Assembly (NCBI GenBank): GCA_900660155.1
Contig: CABFPE010000006.1
Coordinates: 2,808,536-2,872,535, forward strand
Reading direction: 5' to 3'
Origin: Hofstenia miamia
Taxonomy: Eukaryota > Xenacoelomorpha > Acoela > Hofsteniidae
Length of the DNA stretch: 64,000 bases
Numbering within the stretch: the first letter of the stretch is position 1; every line of letters begins with the position of its first letter. The notes under the pieces are model-generated. The model worked only from the letters and a program-made list of their open reading frames with translations. It was not told where the DNA came from and made no database searches. Of the stretch, positions 1 through 14,110 are shown piece by piece. The position numbers were made by a program, and so were the translations under genes.

Positions 1-30
<30 letters not shown>
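1..30. repeat. (TA)n microsatellite
   Basis: The window opens inside an uninterrupted TA run that probably continues to the left. Similar short TA runs recur at many places in the window. Confidence 0.95.
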
Positions 31-31
<1 letters not shown>

Positions 32-3000
32 CATATACACTGAGGCGAAGTTTTGTTTTAAAGGTGCACATTATATGGTGACAATATGGCTCTATTATAG
101 TTGGGTATGACTGGTCTAGAACATTCTGAAACCTGACCCAATTCAAATAACACAGATGCTTTTTCCAGCAAATTTAAAGAAGAAAGTAATTTTTTACATT
201 ATATGCTTTAAATATGATAAATTTTTGTGTCAGTTTGTTAAACAGTATCCTTATATAAAGATAAATGAATTGTGGTATTTCAACAATTGTTCTTAAAATG
301 CACACCTATGAAATACAAACGGATGAATTCTGTTAAGAAGACCTAAACATTAGAGAAACAGTTATTCTAAGTTTTGATAATATTATTAATACGTTATTTT
401 ACTTATCATAAATCCATTTCAGAAAACTTTTTTTTATCAATTTTCTTTTTAACAGCAATTTAACATATTTTAATATAACCGTGAGCTAAATGAACCGGTT
501 GGCATAAGTGAAAGAGAAGAATATATTCTTGCTAAATTCTTGAACTGCAAGGATCATCTACGATATACGAATCTCTAAGTCCTAGTGAGCCTATTAATAC
601 TCAGTAATAAATTTATTAGGCTTCCTTCATCTTAATAGGATGAAAAACAATGCAAGGCTTTGTCGCTCTGTCCAGATTTTAGCCAAAAGTCAATGTGAAC
701 AGGTCATAATGAATATTCACTATTTTTAAAATTTGTGTGTCCTACACAATTTGTTTCAATTCAACATCAGGTGAAATGAGTTACTATAAAACAATAAGAG
801 ATTAAAAAGATAAATGCCAAATAAACTTGGAAATGCAAAGTTGTATATTTGATAACATAAATAATTCCACAGTTGCTCATAATAGAGAAAGAGTGAACTT
901 AAATACATACACCCAAAATAATTTCAAGAAATTTTTTCGAAAGCGATGGAAGAAAGTAATATATACACTACATTAATGAAAAAATATTGTCCATCCACTG
1001 TAATATGTAATTTTGGAAGATTGATATTGCAAACTCAAAAAACCAGACATTAATGTTCTAATCTTACTGTATTTTCTGGTGCTATAATACAACATTGATA
1101 TATGCTTCTAATATCTGAATATTGTAAGAAATTACGTTATAATGAAATATTACAAAGTAAATTTTAAAATGCATTTTATCAATGTATTTTTCCAATGGTT
1201 ATTAATGTGAAAGAAATACAACTGAAGCTAAAAAATTATTAAGACAATACACGACAATACCAAAAAATTTAAATACAATGATTTCAAGAAAAAATAATTT
1301 CATCTGTGTGATTCAAACCGACCCGTGATCCGAAAAGTTGCTCAGACTTAATGGAAGCATTTACCTCCAACATTATAAGTAACCCTAACACCTGAAATAT
1401 AAAACAATATCCGCTCAATGCAACACTCTTTTCATATACTTCGAACGATTAACAAAAATATTGTTAAAATATAAATTGCTTTATAGGCATTTATACAAAT
1501 CCAATACATACACGGAGAAACGAAGTGTAGAGTGAAATTACAATCGTGCCAGAAGCATTGATGATTTTGGAAAAGCCATTGAGAAATTCTGCCTTTAATA
1601 TTATTATTAATATATACAAAGTGGAATTAATTCGTAGACAAGATAATTTCATTAATTGACGCTTTTATGATCTGAACAAATTAGAAATTGAATGTTTTAA
1701 CGATTCCGCTAATTTCACATTTTTCAAATCAGTCGCATTTTCCCCATAATTTCGTTTAAAAAATTTCGAGCTTGTAATTTCACAGATTGTTTGCTTCAAA
1801 CTGAGAAATGTGTCATCCAATGTGTGCAAAAATATTAAACTATGTCAATGAACTAGTTATTATTTCAAATGCAATTGTTGCAGCAAGGTCATTTAAAAAA
1901 TTAACTTACTTTGCTCAATATTGAAATAGATCAATGATCCCAAATTTTGTAACAATATTTTTTTGCAATGGAATAAAAATAGATTAAATTAGAAAATCAA
2001 ACACTCTATTTTAAAAGAAAAAGAAAACATTTTAAGCCGATATTCTAGCAATAGCACACTGTTAACAGTCACATTATCAATAGACCCACGCCCCTCAAGA
2101 TTACATGGCAATGTGATGTTCAGCTAGCTGCAATAGCCCAGAAAGTTACAAAAGTACCATTTCAATGCTTAGTATGTTGATGTGGCCCTTAATAAGTTTA
2201 CCTTAACTTTTTAATGTAAAATTAGCAATAAGGCAATAACCATAAGTTTGTCCAGACAGGCAGATACTTTCTTATTTAGTATTTGAGCAATCTTTTGCAT
2301 ATATATATATATATATATATATAACATGCCTTACTAAAGCATGGGCCAACCTGACGATAGCCCACGATCCGCGTATACATGAAAGATTAGAATATAAGTA
2401 TTTTCTTATAGTTGTTAGAATACAAATATAACAAATTTACCATTCAATTAATCATTTTCTAAATAAAAAATGCTATTCTATAGTTGATGTTGGATTCTCT
2501 ATGTACTGTGTTAATAAGATGAAAAACGCTTACTATAATCTAACTTGCAGAAGAAGCAAAATCCTTGATTGAAAAGCAATCCTTGAACTTCAATCATGTG
2601 CATAACTTTACTACTGAAAAAAGTGGATTTGAAAGTGTTTGTTCAATCTTGATTACTTCTCTTCTTCAGTATATATTTTGCGTCATTTACGGTTTATTAA
2701 TGGAGAACAATCAGTTCTATAAATGAGTAAAAAAGAGGAGATATTTGTGATAATCACAAAACTTACTTTGATGTACTTTCACTATCAAAAATGTTAAGTA
2801 AATCTGCTTAAAAATATAAAGAATGGTTTTAGTTTTTTCCAATTGGAAATCAAACAAAGGTATATAATAAATGTAATCAAATTGTTTTAGCAAATTGAAA
2901 TATTTTTCTTTAAAATCTCAAAAGTCCAGAAGTGTTAATTCACTTATTCTGTGTCACGCATTGCATTTCAAGTACCTAGAATCCAAAAAAATGGATTAGT

Positions 3001-6000
3001 TGACATGTATTTGAATGGTGGTTTTCCAAAGAATCATGATTATACTTTCAATAGCTTAAATTATTTAAATACTAACCGAAGTAATATTTTGTCCATTGAA
3101 TGAACTGAACACAACAGAACGAATAATGCTGAGATGCACAGGCACATTGAAGTTATGGCTAAACTTGTGAGACTAATTACTAAGCTATTTTGCTAAAATA
3201 TTTCAATAAATGAAATATATTTCTTTTAAACTGTTAAACAATTTTTTTTGATCCGCCATATAGCGTAAAATATAGTAGAAATAATTTTTTGACAAATTTC
3301 AGTTATGTTTTTTACAATTTGAAATGATAAAGGATCATATTCATTTATTTATTAACATTATATGAGAAATTATTTTGAATTTTCTTAATGAAATTTCAAG
3401 TTGAAAATTAATTCTGACCACATGCACAAGAGTTCAAGAAAATTAGTTGCACCAAAATTCAACTGAATTTAACATAAATAATAGTTTTTGATAACAAATT
3501 ACTCCATTCAACTAATAACTAATGGCAAGGTTTTTATTTACCAAAAAGTCTGTTTTGTAAAAATGACAGTTGCACTTTGAATAGCACTGCATTGTTTTTC
3601 TTAACAGTTGAAAAATATTGAATTTTAAAAAAAATTAAAAACATTAAGAATAAATTTTTTAATAAATGTAAAGATGTATACTTATATAAACTCTCAGACT
3701 TATAACGTTCATAAATAAAAGTGAATTTGTAGCCAGCATAAAAGACAAAAAAATTGAATGCTTGTAAATACCATTTCGAGATTTTAAAAGTGAGAACCTA
3801 CATAATGTTATCTTAGAACAATAATTTTCAACTTCACATTGAAATGTTTCAGAAACAAATATGAATGCAACAATGTATTTAGAAATAAAGGTTTGTGTGT
3901 TTGCTAAATTAAACACAAAATTATCCAAGTAAATTACAATATTAAGACTGAATTGAACTAATTAGTGAAAGATTTTAATGCGAACTAGACAATGAAAATT
4001 GAAATAAACTTCTCCACCTTTAAAGACATCCTTCTGTGTAATAGTTGTTTGAAGACAAAAGAAAACAATTGCTGTGCCTAAAGGACAAGAAGGCATGTCT
4101 GCGCAATTAAAATGTTGTCTTCAATACCATTTTTCTAGACGCATGAAAAATTACAACATTAACACAGATAAAAATATTCTAGGATGAAATAATTTAACAA
4201 CATTTAAACTAAATAGCCCACCTACATTTTCAATTATTGTCTCATACATTTCTATTTCTTAAGCAAGGATTAAGAAAATATTTTTAAAAATTATGTGCAA
4301 CAATTTTAAGTACTCCTAAGATTTGAATTGACATCTTAAAATTTTAAGTGAAGTTGAAATACTTGACTTAAATTTTAGAGATACGAAATGTTGTACACAA
4401 AGGAGTTAAAATTTCCTATTGAAAATTAAAGGATGGTCTTACATATTTTGATTTTGTCAACATTTACAATAACAATACCTGCTTTAAATGTATTAATCGA
4501 CTCCTTTGATTAAAAAATAAACGTTAATTGTGCATGAATTGCATTATTTTCCAACAGCATTGTTCACAAATGCTGACAGATTTTTGTCACTCATTTTCTA
4601 GTGAGGGAACGCCTTAAATTCCACTTGGTGCCAGTGTTTCTCATAATACGAAATCTAAGTAAAGCGAGTGAGTAATAACAAAACATAATATTTGCATTTT
4701 AAATGCTTATGCACTATATATCTAGTTGAAAAATCTCAAAGTTTTTCAGTTCAAAAAGTTCAATTTATTATTAGAGAAACACATTACATTTTTCAACTTA
4801 ACTATTTCAATGAGCGCTTCCAAATGCCTTCTCAATGTTCGCTTTTTGTAATTCAAGACTTTCAAAATTGTAATATTAATTGCATTTTATTTTTCAGTGA
4901 GGCCTTTATTTCAAAATTCAAAATTAGCTCACTTTTTATGCCTGAAATTAACTGCGTGGTTCTATAGTCACTTGAAGAACTATTTCCTATTTGGTTTCCA
5001 TAATTCATATCTAAGGATAGTATTAACCCCTAGTACACTAATTACTTTTCTACAATTTATGATGCTTTCTATAAAAAAATTTCTTAAATGCTCCTAACCA
5101 ACTAAATATCAACTCTCAAATCTGAAAATAATCCTGGATAAAGAATTTAGTTGATATTAGTTGTTGCTAGCAGGCTCCTTAGACCACTTTATTATTTGAG
5201 CTCCAAGGATGGGAAGAATTTTTGCAAAAAAAAAATGTTAATATTTTCATATACTTCAAGCATTGCAATAATATTTTATAAAATTTTTCAACATAGATGT
5301 CACCAAATTCCAAGATTCTCAAATTTACCAATAGACTTAGAGAAAATGTTTTGAACATTTGAACAAAACATTTTAGTACTTTAAAGTCACAAGGAAAGAT
5401 TACCGTTAAAATGTATTAAATTATAAATCATAAAGAAGTGTACAATTTGTTATCAAATTTGATTATGTAGATTTTACAATCAATGCATGTTATCACAATG
5501 CATGCTATTTCAAGGCACAGAATTATATTTTGAGAATTTCACAACTCACCATAGTGCTGTGAGTCAACATCAAAATTTGTCAAGGAAATACGTCATCCCT
5601 AATTGAGCATTCTTTGATGGAGCGATATTTATTACGTCAATTTTCTTAACTTCTATGGTAGTCATTGGTAGTTTAAACAGCCTTTTTAATTAGTAAAGTG
5701 TCCATAGTGTATCACTTACGGATACCATATACTTGTGAAATCATAAATCTAACAGGAAGAAAACCTACAATTGAATTATAACAATTTTCAGAATGGCAGA
5801 AAAAATGAATTTCAAGGAAGCTAAAAATACAAGACATCAAATGATAATTTTCTTGAATATTGATTAATGAATTAAATGCAATATTTCATATGATAATTTC
5901 CCAAAATGGAGAACTTTCCATGCCTATAGAAAGCGTTGTAAGGAAGGTGAAGGAAACAATAACACCTGGTACAGTTTTTGTGGATGTTCTTAGAAAGATA

Positions 6001-7025
6001 TTGTAGATAACTCTTACTTGCCGAATGGAATCGATCGTATTTCATCATTATTTTTAATATAAGAAAAACGTTCTAAATTCGTTCGTTCAGCTTTAAGTGA
6101 GCGATTCAAATATTTGAACTTTGAGTTTACGTGTGACCCACAATTACTTATATATTTTAATAGAATCAAATGCACTAGGTCTTAGAAAAAATTTGACAGA
6201 ATTCAAAATTGAAGAAATATGCTGCTTTATTTTTTGAACTTAAGTCTGGTATGTTGGTCAAAAACTTTGCAAACAACTTTATGTTAAAAATATGCCTACC
6301 TCGACTACAAACAATGCACGTATTTAAGTTCTGAAGATATTTGCTTAGTAATAAAGAACTAAATCATTGAATCAATAATTCTAGCTTTGAATGCGGGAAT
6401 AAAAGTAAAGTAAACGTACAAGAATTTCAAAATAGATATTTTCAATTATAAAATAATATATTTCATGAAGCAAACATTCAAATTATGCAAGGCAGCAAAT
6501 TTTCAAAGCAACTTAGCTTTACATACATACCCTCATAATGATATTTTAATGAGAATAACGACACAGAAGCATAACGGGCATCTTTCTTCGGAAAAAAAAT
6601 ATTTCTCAATATTTTAGTGAAGGAAAATTATGCGAGAGATTTGGTAGATCTTTCTAAAAATTTTACTATTTCCTGGAGGAATGAGACATACAATACTTCC
6701 AGGTAAACACTGTAAAATTAATTACCAAATAATATAAATTATTCAGTTTTCATTGTCTAGTCTGATCCTCATTATTTCTCACGGTATCCTAAACATCACA
6801 AACACTCAAAATTAAGATGTATCATTGCGTTGCAAGTAAGATCATACGGGTCAGTTGAGCCCTATAGGAATACTGGAACTAAATATTTAAAAAAAAACTG
6901 GATCTAACATGTGGTTGGAACAAGAGTATTACGCATCATTTTTACCATTTTTGCCAAAATTGACAATGTGCCACATGAGAACATGTAACCAGAAAATTTC
7001 AAAATAATGGTATGGTTCTAGATTC
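31..7025. other. AT-rich non-coding stretch
   Basis: I see no supportable gene here. The open frames present are short, AT-driven and resemble no protein family I recognise. Apart from the TA run at 2299-2323 I see no ordered repeat. Confidence 0.6.
2299..2323. repeat. (TA)n microsatellite
   Basis: A pure TA run of about 25 bases in otherwise unstructured AT-rich DNA. Confidence 0.95.
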
Positions 7026-7029
7026 TAAA

Positions 7030-7640
7030 CAAGTACGATGATGTTTTTTAAGATTGAGACCAATAAATTTATTATGCTGTAGATTCCTACATGCAAGTCT
7101 CTGTTGAAGTGTTTGTCTAAAAGAAAATTCCAAAAGCAGTTCCAAAGAATTGAAGCAATTCGATCATCCCCGAAAAGAAAAAATTGATATCACCAAAGTG
7201 GAAAAACTATTGTTTTTCCAATGAATGTTCTATGCTGGTAGGTGATGACCGAATTGAATTTGAGCATTGTTCTGTAAATTCTGGCATTTGACATCAAAAC
7301 ATTTTCACTACAAGTGTTACCTTTTATAATCATTTGAATTCTCATGCATCTATTGATTTTCAATATCAACAAGACAATAATTTTCCTTATAAATCGAAAA
7401 TGATAATAGAATGCCCTGAAACATTTGGGATAACTCCTAATTTAAATTTTATAGAAAGTATATTAAAGACGATAGAATCGGAAGTCAACTGCTAGAAGAA
7501 TATAAATCTTTAACAATTTATGGGTGTTTGGCAGAAAGAATTTTATGCAATGCATTTCAAAAAATAATACAAATCTATGAATATTTTGCTTGATGCATGT
7601 CCCAATTTGAGAACTATTATGAATACCTTATAAGGTACTT
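7030..7640 (+). pseudogene. Decayed Tc1-like transposase
   Basis: This is a remnant of a Tc1-type DDE transposase, the enzyme that cuts and pastes a DNA transposon at TA sites. In the plus frames I read WKNYCFSNECSMLVGDD, matching the family's W..V.FSDES/C region with Asn where the catalytic Asp belongs. Further on are FQYQQDNNFPY (the QQDNAP/H block), ITPNLNFIESILKTIESEV (the SPDLNPIENLW.ILK block) and MGVWQKEFYAMHFKKYKS near the C terminus. Stops and frame changes are frequent, and the spacing from the second Asp to the Glu is shorter than the usual 34 residues, so part has been lost. I could not find terminal inverted repeats. It is inactive and old. Confidence 0.65.
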
Positions 7641-9045
7641 GAAAAATTTATTCTACTTTTTGTGGGTTGATTTCATTCTCTCTTTAATTTTTATCGTTTA
7701 TTCTTCTTTTAGCAACATTGAGTTTTCCTTAATTCTGTACAATATTTTATAATAACCATTTTCTAATCCTAACAAATATTGGGATTTTACACTTTATAAT
7801 TCTTAGTTATTGGTAGCCGTACGAATCTAACCATTAATAATGACAATAAAAATAAATTATTTTCAGAGTTAAATTTGAATGATAGTTCCATCTTTTGACA
7901 AATCTATCCCTTTGTTTAAAAGATTCAATTAAAATGAAAGACGTTTTTCCATTTGTTCGTTTTTTATTTGAAATTTTTATTCATTAAAAATTATATTTAA
8001 ACTTTGCAAATATTTCAATATGTCATTGGCAAACTATGACATTACAAAGATATCTTCAGACAAAATTAAATCATGATTTATTGCAAATTTTAATAAAATT
8101 TAATTAAAGTGAGCATTTGTCTATGACGTGTTAATAGATTTGTAAGTTTGACTGATTAAAGCAGAGGAATGGAGTTATTTTAGCATATAAATTTGTATGA
8201 TCAAATGTCACGTCCTATGTAAAGATAGCAATACCAGTGCTATAACTAAATCTGCTATAATCATGTCCAAAATGAAACTAAGCCGATAATCATAAAAATT
8301 CCATTTTTAAACCGTACGCAAATATTTTGATTTTCATTAATTAGAAAGAATGTATATTTAAGATCTACCATCCCATCATTGATTTGTCTAAGTTAATACA
8401 ATTCAATGTAGAGTGTTTATTGCAACACAAATGCAACATTTTGCAAATCTCAACAAATAGCTATAGCCTAATAAACTGAAAATTTCTTTTAATTTTATGG
8501 TGAAAATGTTTGTATTTTAAATATATTGGTTTGATAATAATGTATGTATGCATTTAATTCTAATGTATGTATACATTCACACAAGTTTGCAGGTGAATAA
8601 CTAAATATGCCCCATAGCCGTTACCATAATTCATATCTATATTTATTTCTGTGTCTTATTTTCACATTGTATCTTCTTTAATCAATAGTCAATTCCAAGA
8701 AAAGAAAAGCAATAAGAGTAGAGTTCTGAAGTATGTTGCACTGTACCCTAAGAAATTTCAATGTAACCAAAATATTGAGCTCTTTTTCTTCTGTATATAA
8801 AATTCTTGTAAAAACAAAAACTTGTGAAAAATTATTAATGAATATGTTGCCTTACATTGCAATTATTTTCATTTTCAGAACTTGCTTTTGCAATAGTTTT
8901 TTAAAAAATGCTTAAATTACTGTAGCTTTAAATGGTGTTTTCATGCAATTTTTAATGCAGCTTTAAATAATTGTTTGCAACATTTCGCTTTTTAGCCATC
9001 GTAGCTGCAAAATTTCCAATTTTATTTTGCAACAAAAAATCTCCT

Positions 9046-9106
9046 AATAATAATAATAACAACAATAATAATAATATTAATAATGATAATAATAATAGTA
9101 ATAATA
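9046..9106. repeat. (AAT)n imperfect microsatellite
   Basis: About 60 bases of AAT units interrupted by AAC, ATT, GAT and AGT variants. Confidence 0.9.
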
Positions 9107-9486
9107 CGCCTCATTTACTGTAGTTTTGTAATTAAATAGTAAAAATATAGATTACATTTCTAAAACTCTGGGGTTTCACTCCAACATCCCGCAGGAAGGA
9201 ATGTCTTAATGCAGTCGTTGTTCAGCATTTTGGTGTTTAAAACCTCTGTCTCGTTGCAGTTTGGGAATATTGTGACGGGTAAATTTCCCATTAAGTGGAT
9301 GGCCACAATCATTCACAATTCTATTGAATGTTTTCATGAAGGACTTTGTAAAAGCCTCGTCAATGATTTGAAATGGAATGTTTGGATTTTTTTGACAGAA
9401 AGGCGAATATATACATGTACTTAAGTTTTAAAATATCTATACTATTGAACAATGAGATGACTAAAACACCTAGATAGTCAGGATAC

Positions 9487-9598
9487 CACGTAGTAGGTAG
9501 TATAATATATGATGCATTCTGCCACAAACTATTGTATTAAAACACGTAGTAGGTAGTATAATATATGATGCATTCTGCCACAAACTATTGTATTAAAA
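9487..9598. repeat. 56-bp perfect tandem duplication
   Basis: A 56-base unit beginning CACGTAGTAGGTAGTATAAT occurs twice head to tail (9487-9542 and 9543-9598) with no difference that I can see. It is either a recent duplication or an assembly overlap. No N marks a join here. Confidence 0.95.
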
Positions 9599-10067
9599 TA
9601 ATCTAAGCTAGGATGGGAGGTATTCTTTGTCTACGTGGAAATTGTTTATTGAAAGTGTGACGCTAATCAGTACAAAACTTACTGCTTAAAACAGTTAATC
9701 AATATTTAATTTCACAACAACAATTGCATAAATTTTCTGAATATATAATAATCAAAGTCGTCTAATTGAATTTTAAAAATAGTAAATCAATCTGAAATTA
9801 AATATTGCAACGTCTCTCATCGCAGGTGATACTCTACGGAAGTCGAATGTCATTTTACTATATTGAATGCCACCACGTCATTTAATTTCAAAGAAGTTCG
9901 TGGTGCCGAGAATTACTGACTATTCGGCAAAGTAAGAAAGCAGAATCTTTATTAAAAACCGAGAACAAACAAAATTGCGGAAGTAAAGTTCAGCACACAA
10001 ACGCACTTGCCAGTATAACTATCTTCAATGAAACTTACAATCCACACGTTGGGAAAGTGGTACAAAA

Positions 10068-10285
10068 ACTTACTCTAATATTGTGTGAACTAAGCTGTTT
10101 AATAGAGGTAAATTAAGTGCTTCTTTCCTCCTAAATTCAATTATCCAACACTCCTTGGAAATTTTTAATGGGGTATTTCACTGTGTGTTGTACACAGATG
10201 TCGACAAGTACTTGATTGCCCTCTAGTTATGGAACTGATTCACGCTATTTTAGAGTTGCCTTTTTGGACCACTTCCTTTAGACTT
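10068..10285. repeat. Dispersed repeat, copy A (uninterrupted)
   Basis: This segment aligns over its length with 34,531-35,195. Shared blocks include GGAAATTTTTA, TTTCACTGTGT, ATTCACGC and ACCACTTCC in the same order. The second copy carries a 468-bp insertion that is absent here, so this copy shows the empty site. I cannot assign the repeat to a family. Confidence 0.75.
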
Positions 10286-11908
10286 CCAAACTCATGCATG
10301 GCAAACGCAACTAAATGATCGATTGAAGTAATGTCAATGAATCTTGAAAAAATTCAAATATAAATTCTTTGAAAAAAAATGGAAATTGTAGTGATCGACT
10401 AATCAAAAAATGCCCAACAAAATCAATACATTTAAATATGTATTTCCTACTTTCAATTCGATTAATAATACAACACAACTTAAAGTGATATTATTCTGCC
10501 TTGGTTTCACGTATATTTTTGCTTGATTTACTCTGTTCATTTAAGTAATTTGGGTTTGGTGGACCCGCACTAGTATGGATGCGAATGCGGTTGGGTACAG
10601 TTTTTTAAAATTTTACGGCTTTGATTTGGGTTGGGATATGATTCATTTTATTCTTTATAGGCTGTCGTTGTCATCAATATATTAAAATGAGGCAGCGCCG
10701 AGAGATATAATGGGTGTAAAATTTATGTCAATTCGGCCTGTTTTATTACTCTTACTATAAAGAATTTTTGGTTTGCTAAACCAAAGCTGCATATGTTAAA
10801 AACTTGAATTTAGTTTATTTCTCAACACATTACATATAAATTCGATAGCATTAACCAAATTTGGCCTGATTTGTGTACACTGTTGCTTAGTGATTCGTTT
10901 TTTTCAATGTTGGCATAATTTTTACAAAGTCCAGGCTCATGTCCATCTCTGGTAATTTAATTAATTGTATAACAATAAAAAATTTAATTTGAGAAGGATT
11001 TGGTAAAGAAACAGTATGGTCGGAAATGGCTTACTCAGCTTCGTTGACTTCAGATGTTAACATCTATATTGTGCAGGTGAAGATTGGGTTGGGTACTGAC
11101 TTATATGTAAAATTATACCAATAAAAACATTATCGAATAGATAATTGAAAATTCAAATAGATTTTTATATTTTAGGAAGCTAATTATATGACATGGATTA
11201 ATCTTTTTAAAGTGAAGAGTCTCATGTACACTGTACATGCTAAACTATTGCATTAAGGATTGTTCAATTTTTTAAGCAAATGACGCATCATGAGACTTTC
11301 CAAAAATTACATTCAAGAATTGAACATTTGTAAAATCACCTAGGTTTATTGGAATAAATCATTTAATTATATTCTGGTCAAAAACTACAACAAATGATCT
11401 GTGATAGGAAGAAAGGATGTATGAATTGACTGTAGAGAAAATTCTATAAATTCGTTTTCACAGGTGCCTTAAATTTCATATGTGACAATTTCTAAAGAAA
11501 GAAATGGGTCATTCTGCCTCAATGTTATACATTTTAGATTAGCCTTACACAAAATCTATTTTTAGAAGTCTGTAGAGCATGAAAACTTCTTAATTACAAA
11601 AATTCTTTTTGCAAGACGAATCCTTATTAATAACCTTCACAATTAATACTTTTGCTTATTTAAGTATGATAACTTTTTCTTCTCTTGATAAATTATCCCC
11701 CATCAAAGGTTAAAAATTTTTGTTGCTATAGTGTTAAACAGCAATTTAATTAGAGAAGAAACTAAAGTTCTTGTATGTGAACATTAATAAAACTGCTTTA
11801 CTTTATTTTAAATTGGTTTATCGACAAAATTGACTGAAGACACAAGAATATATTTGTACTTTTCGCAATTGTCAATGTTAAGCCATAGCAAAGAACAATA
11901 TTATCATT

Positions 11909-12034
11909 GTTATTATTATTATTATTATTATTATTAATTTTCTTGCTTAGGACAAAGTAGCTTTTAGTTTGTAGCTTTGTACTAGCACTTTGCTTTGATT
12001 CTTATTATTTTTATTATTATTATTATTATTATCA
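11909..12034. repeat. Two (ATT)n microsatellites
   Basis: ATT runs at about 11,909-11,936 and 12,001-12,033 are separated by about 65 bases of ordinary sequence. Confidence 0.9.
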
Positions 12035-12489
12035 TTAGACGCTAATAAATTTTCAGGTTCTACTCATTTACCTTTCTTGAAAATTAAGAAATCTTTTTAT
12101 ATATTTGGCGACCACCTATCATTGGCATTTAATTAATATATAGTGAAGACTAATTTTGGGTGATAATGATGATAAAAAGAGAGATCCCCTTATTATAGGC
12201 CAATCTGAATAAAGCATCCTTATAGTAGGTTATTTGAAAAACCACTGCACACTTAAATCAAGCAATGCCTTGCATCTGAGAATAAAGTAAGTACAATTAC
12301 TGAAAAATAACCTCAAATATATCCCGAAATAATTCTAGTTGCATAGTCTATCTAGACTAAAGTAAAGCTTTTTATTCAATGAACTTTAAAATTCTGGCGA
12401 TTGAACTTAAAAATTACGCATTTCAACAATTCAAATACGTTGCATATAAGTGTTTTAGAAAACAAAAAACAACGTGTGTTAATAAATAA

Positions 12490-13310
12490 TGTAAATTCTG
12501 AACGTACTACAATCGATTGAGGAGTGTCTCAAGGCACAATATGAGGGCCAATTATATTTGCAATATATGTAAATGACATTATGAACCATATATATCATTG
12601 TGAAATATAACAATTTGCTAAGGATACTTGCCTTATATGTACTGAAAATGATGCACTTAGTCCCACGAAAAATTTACAAAGTGATATTGAAAATCTTTTT
12701 AGTTATTTCACATCCAATCAATAAAAATTAATATTGAAAAAGCACAATTCATTCTATTTTCCACCAATTCTGTAAAAGAAATTACAAACAGATCGAATTA
12801 ACTGTTAACAGGTAAAGCAATGTAATCACGTTACATATTTAGGTGCTGATATTGACACAGATTTAAAATTTAATCATTTCCTCCTAAAAATAATACAAAA
12901 ATACCGTGTGGCGTTAGATACTTATACCAGAAAGTTAGGACTAGATTGTCAAGTTCAATTATTTCATGCATTTTGTTTATCGTGATTACATTATATTTAT
13001 TAATTTTAATGCAAAAAGCCGCTATTTATTTTCAAAAACTTTTAATTGGACATTTAAAACATAAATTTTGCACGTACGCATGACCATGTCACTGAATAAA
13101 GACGAAAATATAATATATTGTCCCCGCTATATCAAATACAATTCCATGCAGGTGCAATTTTTTTAAAAATATGGTCGAGAATCAATGTCTTTTCTTGATA
13201 ATTACTTAAAAGTAAATCCACGATCACATACATTTACTTGCAGCAGTATTTCCTATGCTTGCTTTCATTGAGCAGCTTCTATTATTTGGACAATCAGATT
13301 AAAGTAGAAA
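12490..13310 (+). pseudogene. Decayed LINE reverse transcriptase, copy A
   Basis: Plus-strand frames show the core of a non-LTR retrotransposon RT. A GVSQGTI.GPIIFAIYVNDI-like block is followed by FAKDTCL, a decayed form of the catalytic F/YADD box, then NLQSDIENLFSYFTSN, then HVTYLGADIDTDLKFNH, which is the conserved YLGV block. Many stops interrupt it. The order and wording fit the Jockey/CR1 group of LINEs, but I cannot fix the clade. The downstream part matches copy C (22,790-23,280) and copy B just after it. It is non-functional. Confidence 0.8.
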
Positions 13311-13740
13311 AAAATAAAAAGTGCATTAGACATCTTTATCACTTACGCAATGTAACATCCAGCAATTATCATAAACAATTGATACATGCATTCTGATTTT
13401 CAATATTGTTCATTTCGCCGAACTAAATATCGTATGCTTGTTTCAAAACCATTTAATTGGCATATAAGAACCCTAAACTTTGCACAAAAGCATGATGAAG
13501 CATCAGTATATCGTAATAAATATTTAATAATATGTCCGTTCTACGAAATTCATCGCCATAATCTATCCATTTTATTTAAATTCAAATCTCGTCAAACATT
13601 TCTTCTTTTCCTAAAGGAACTTATTAAATTAAATGACCGATCGCAAAAATTTCTGTTTAGATAAAAATTCTAATAGTTTTCATCACCTAGCAAATACATT
13701 GTGGAATAATTTAAACTATGAAATCCCGAATAGAAAATAA
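13311..13740 (+). pseudogene. LINE 3' fragment, copy B, abutting copy A
   Basis: An open stretch (13,386-13,664) encodes residues that parallel the C-terminal part of copies A and C: LIHAF, then WHIRTLNFAQKHDEASVYRNK, then ILFKFKSR. It begins where copy A reaches the same point, so two tails of one LINE family lie head to tail. This copy has fewer stops than copy A. Sequence to about 13,740 belongs with it. Confidence 0.6.
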
Positions 13741-13933
13741 CCGTTTAGAAAAAAACTATAGAAATCACTTCTAATAAAACAATAGTACACTGGGAGACAG
13801 TAACACATTTCATGCATTCGAAACATACATCCAATATTGAACACCTATACAAACATTCACGCAAACATTGATTTTTATTATTATTATTATATATTGTGTG
13901 TATTAGCTTTGTAGCTTTAGAATTTTCTAAATG

Positions 13934-13981
13934 TTATATTTTTAGCAAGCTTATTCAATGCTTTTTGCATGTTGATGAAGA

Positions 13982-14024
<43 letters not shown>

Positions 14025-14073
14025 NTTATATTTTTAGCAAGCTTATTCAATGCTTTTTGCATGTTGATGAAGA

Positions 14074-14106
<33 letters not shown>
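13934..14106. repeat. Duplicated segment across a single-N join
   Basis: About 60 bases starting TTATATTTTTAGCAAGC and running into a TA tract occur at 13,934 and again at 14,026. A single N at 14,025 separates them. This is the pattern expected when two overlapping contigs are joined without merging the overlap. Confidence 0.85.

Positions 14107-14110
<4 letters not shown>

Larger units (their letters stand above)
7641..12480. other. AT-rich non-coding stretch with simple repeats
   Basis: No gene is supportable. The stretch holds AAT/ATT runs, a 56-bp tandem duplication and one copy of a dispersed repeat, which are listed separately. Confidence 0.55.
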
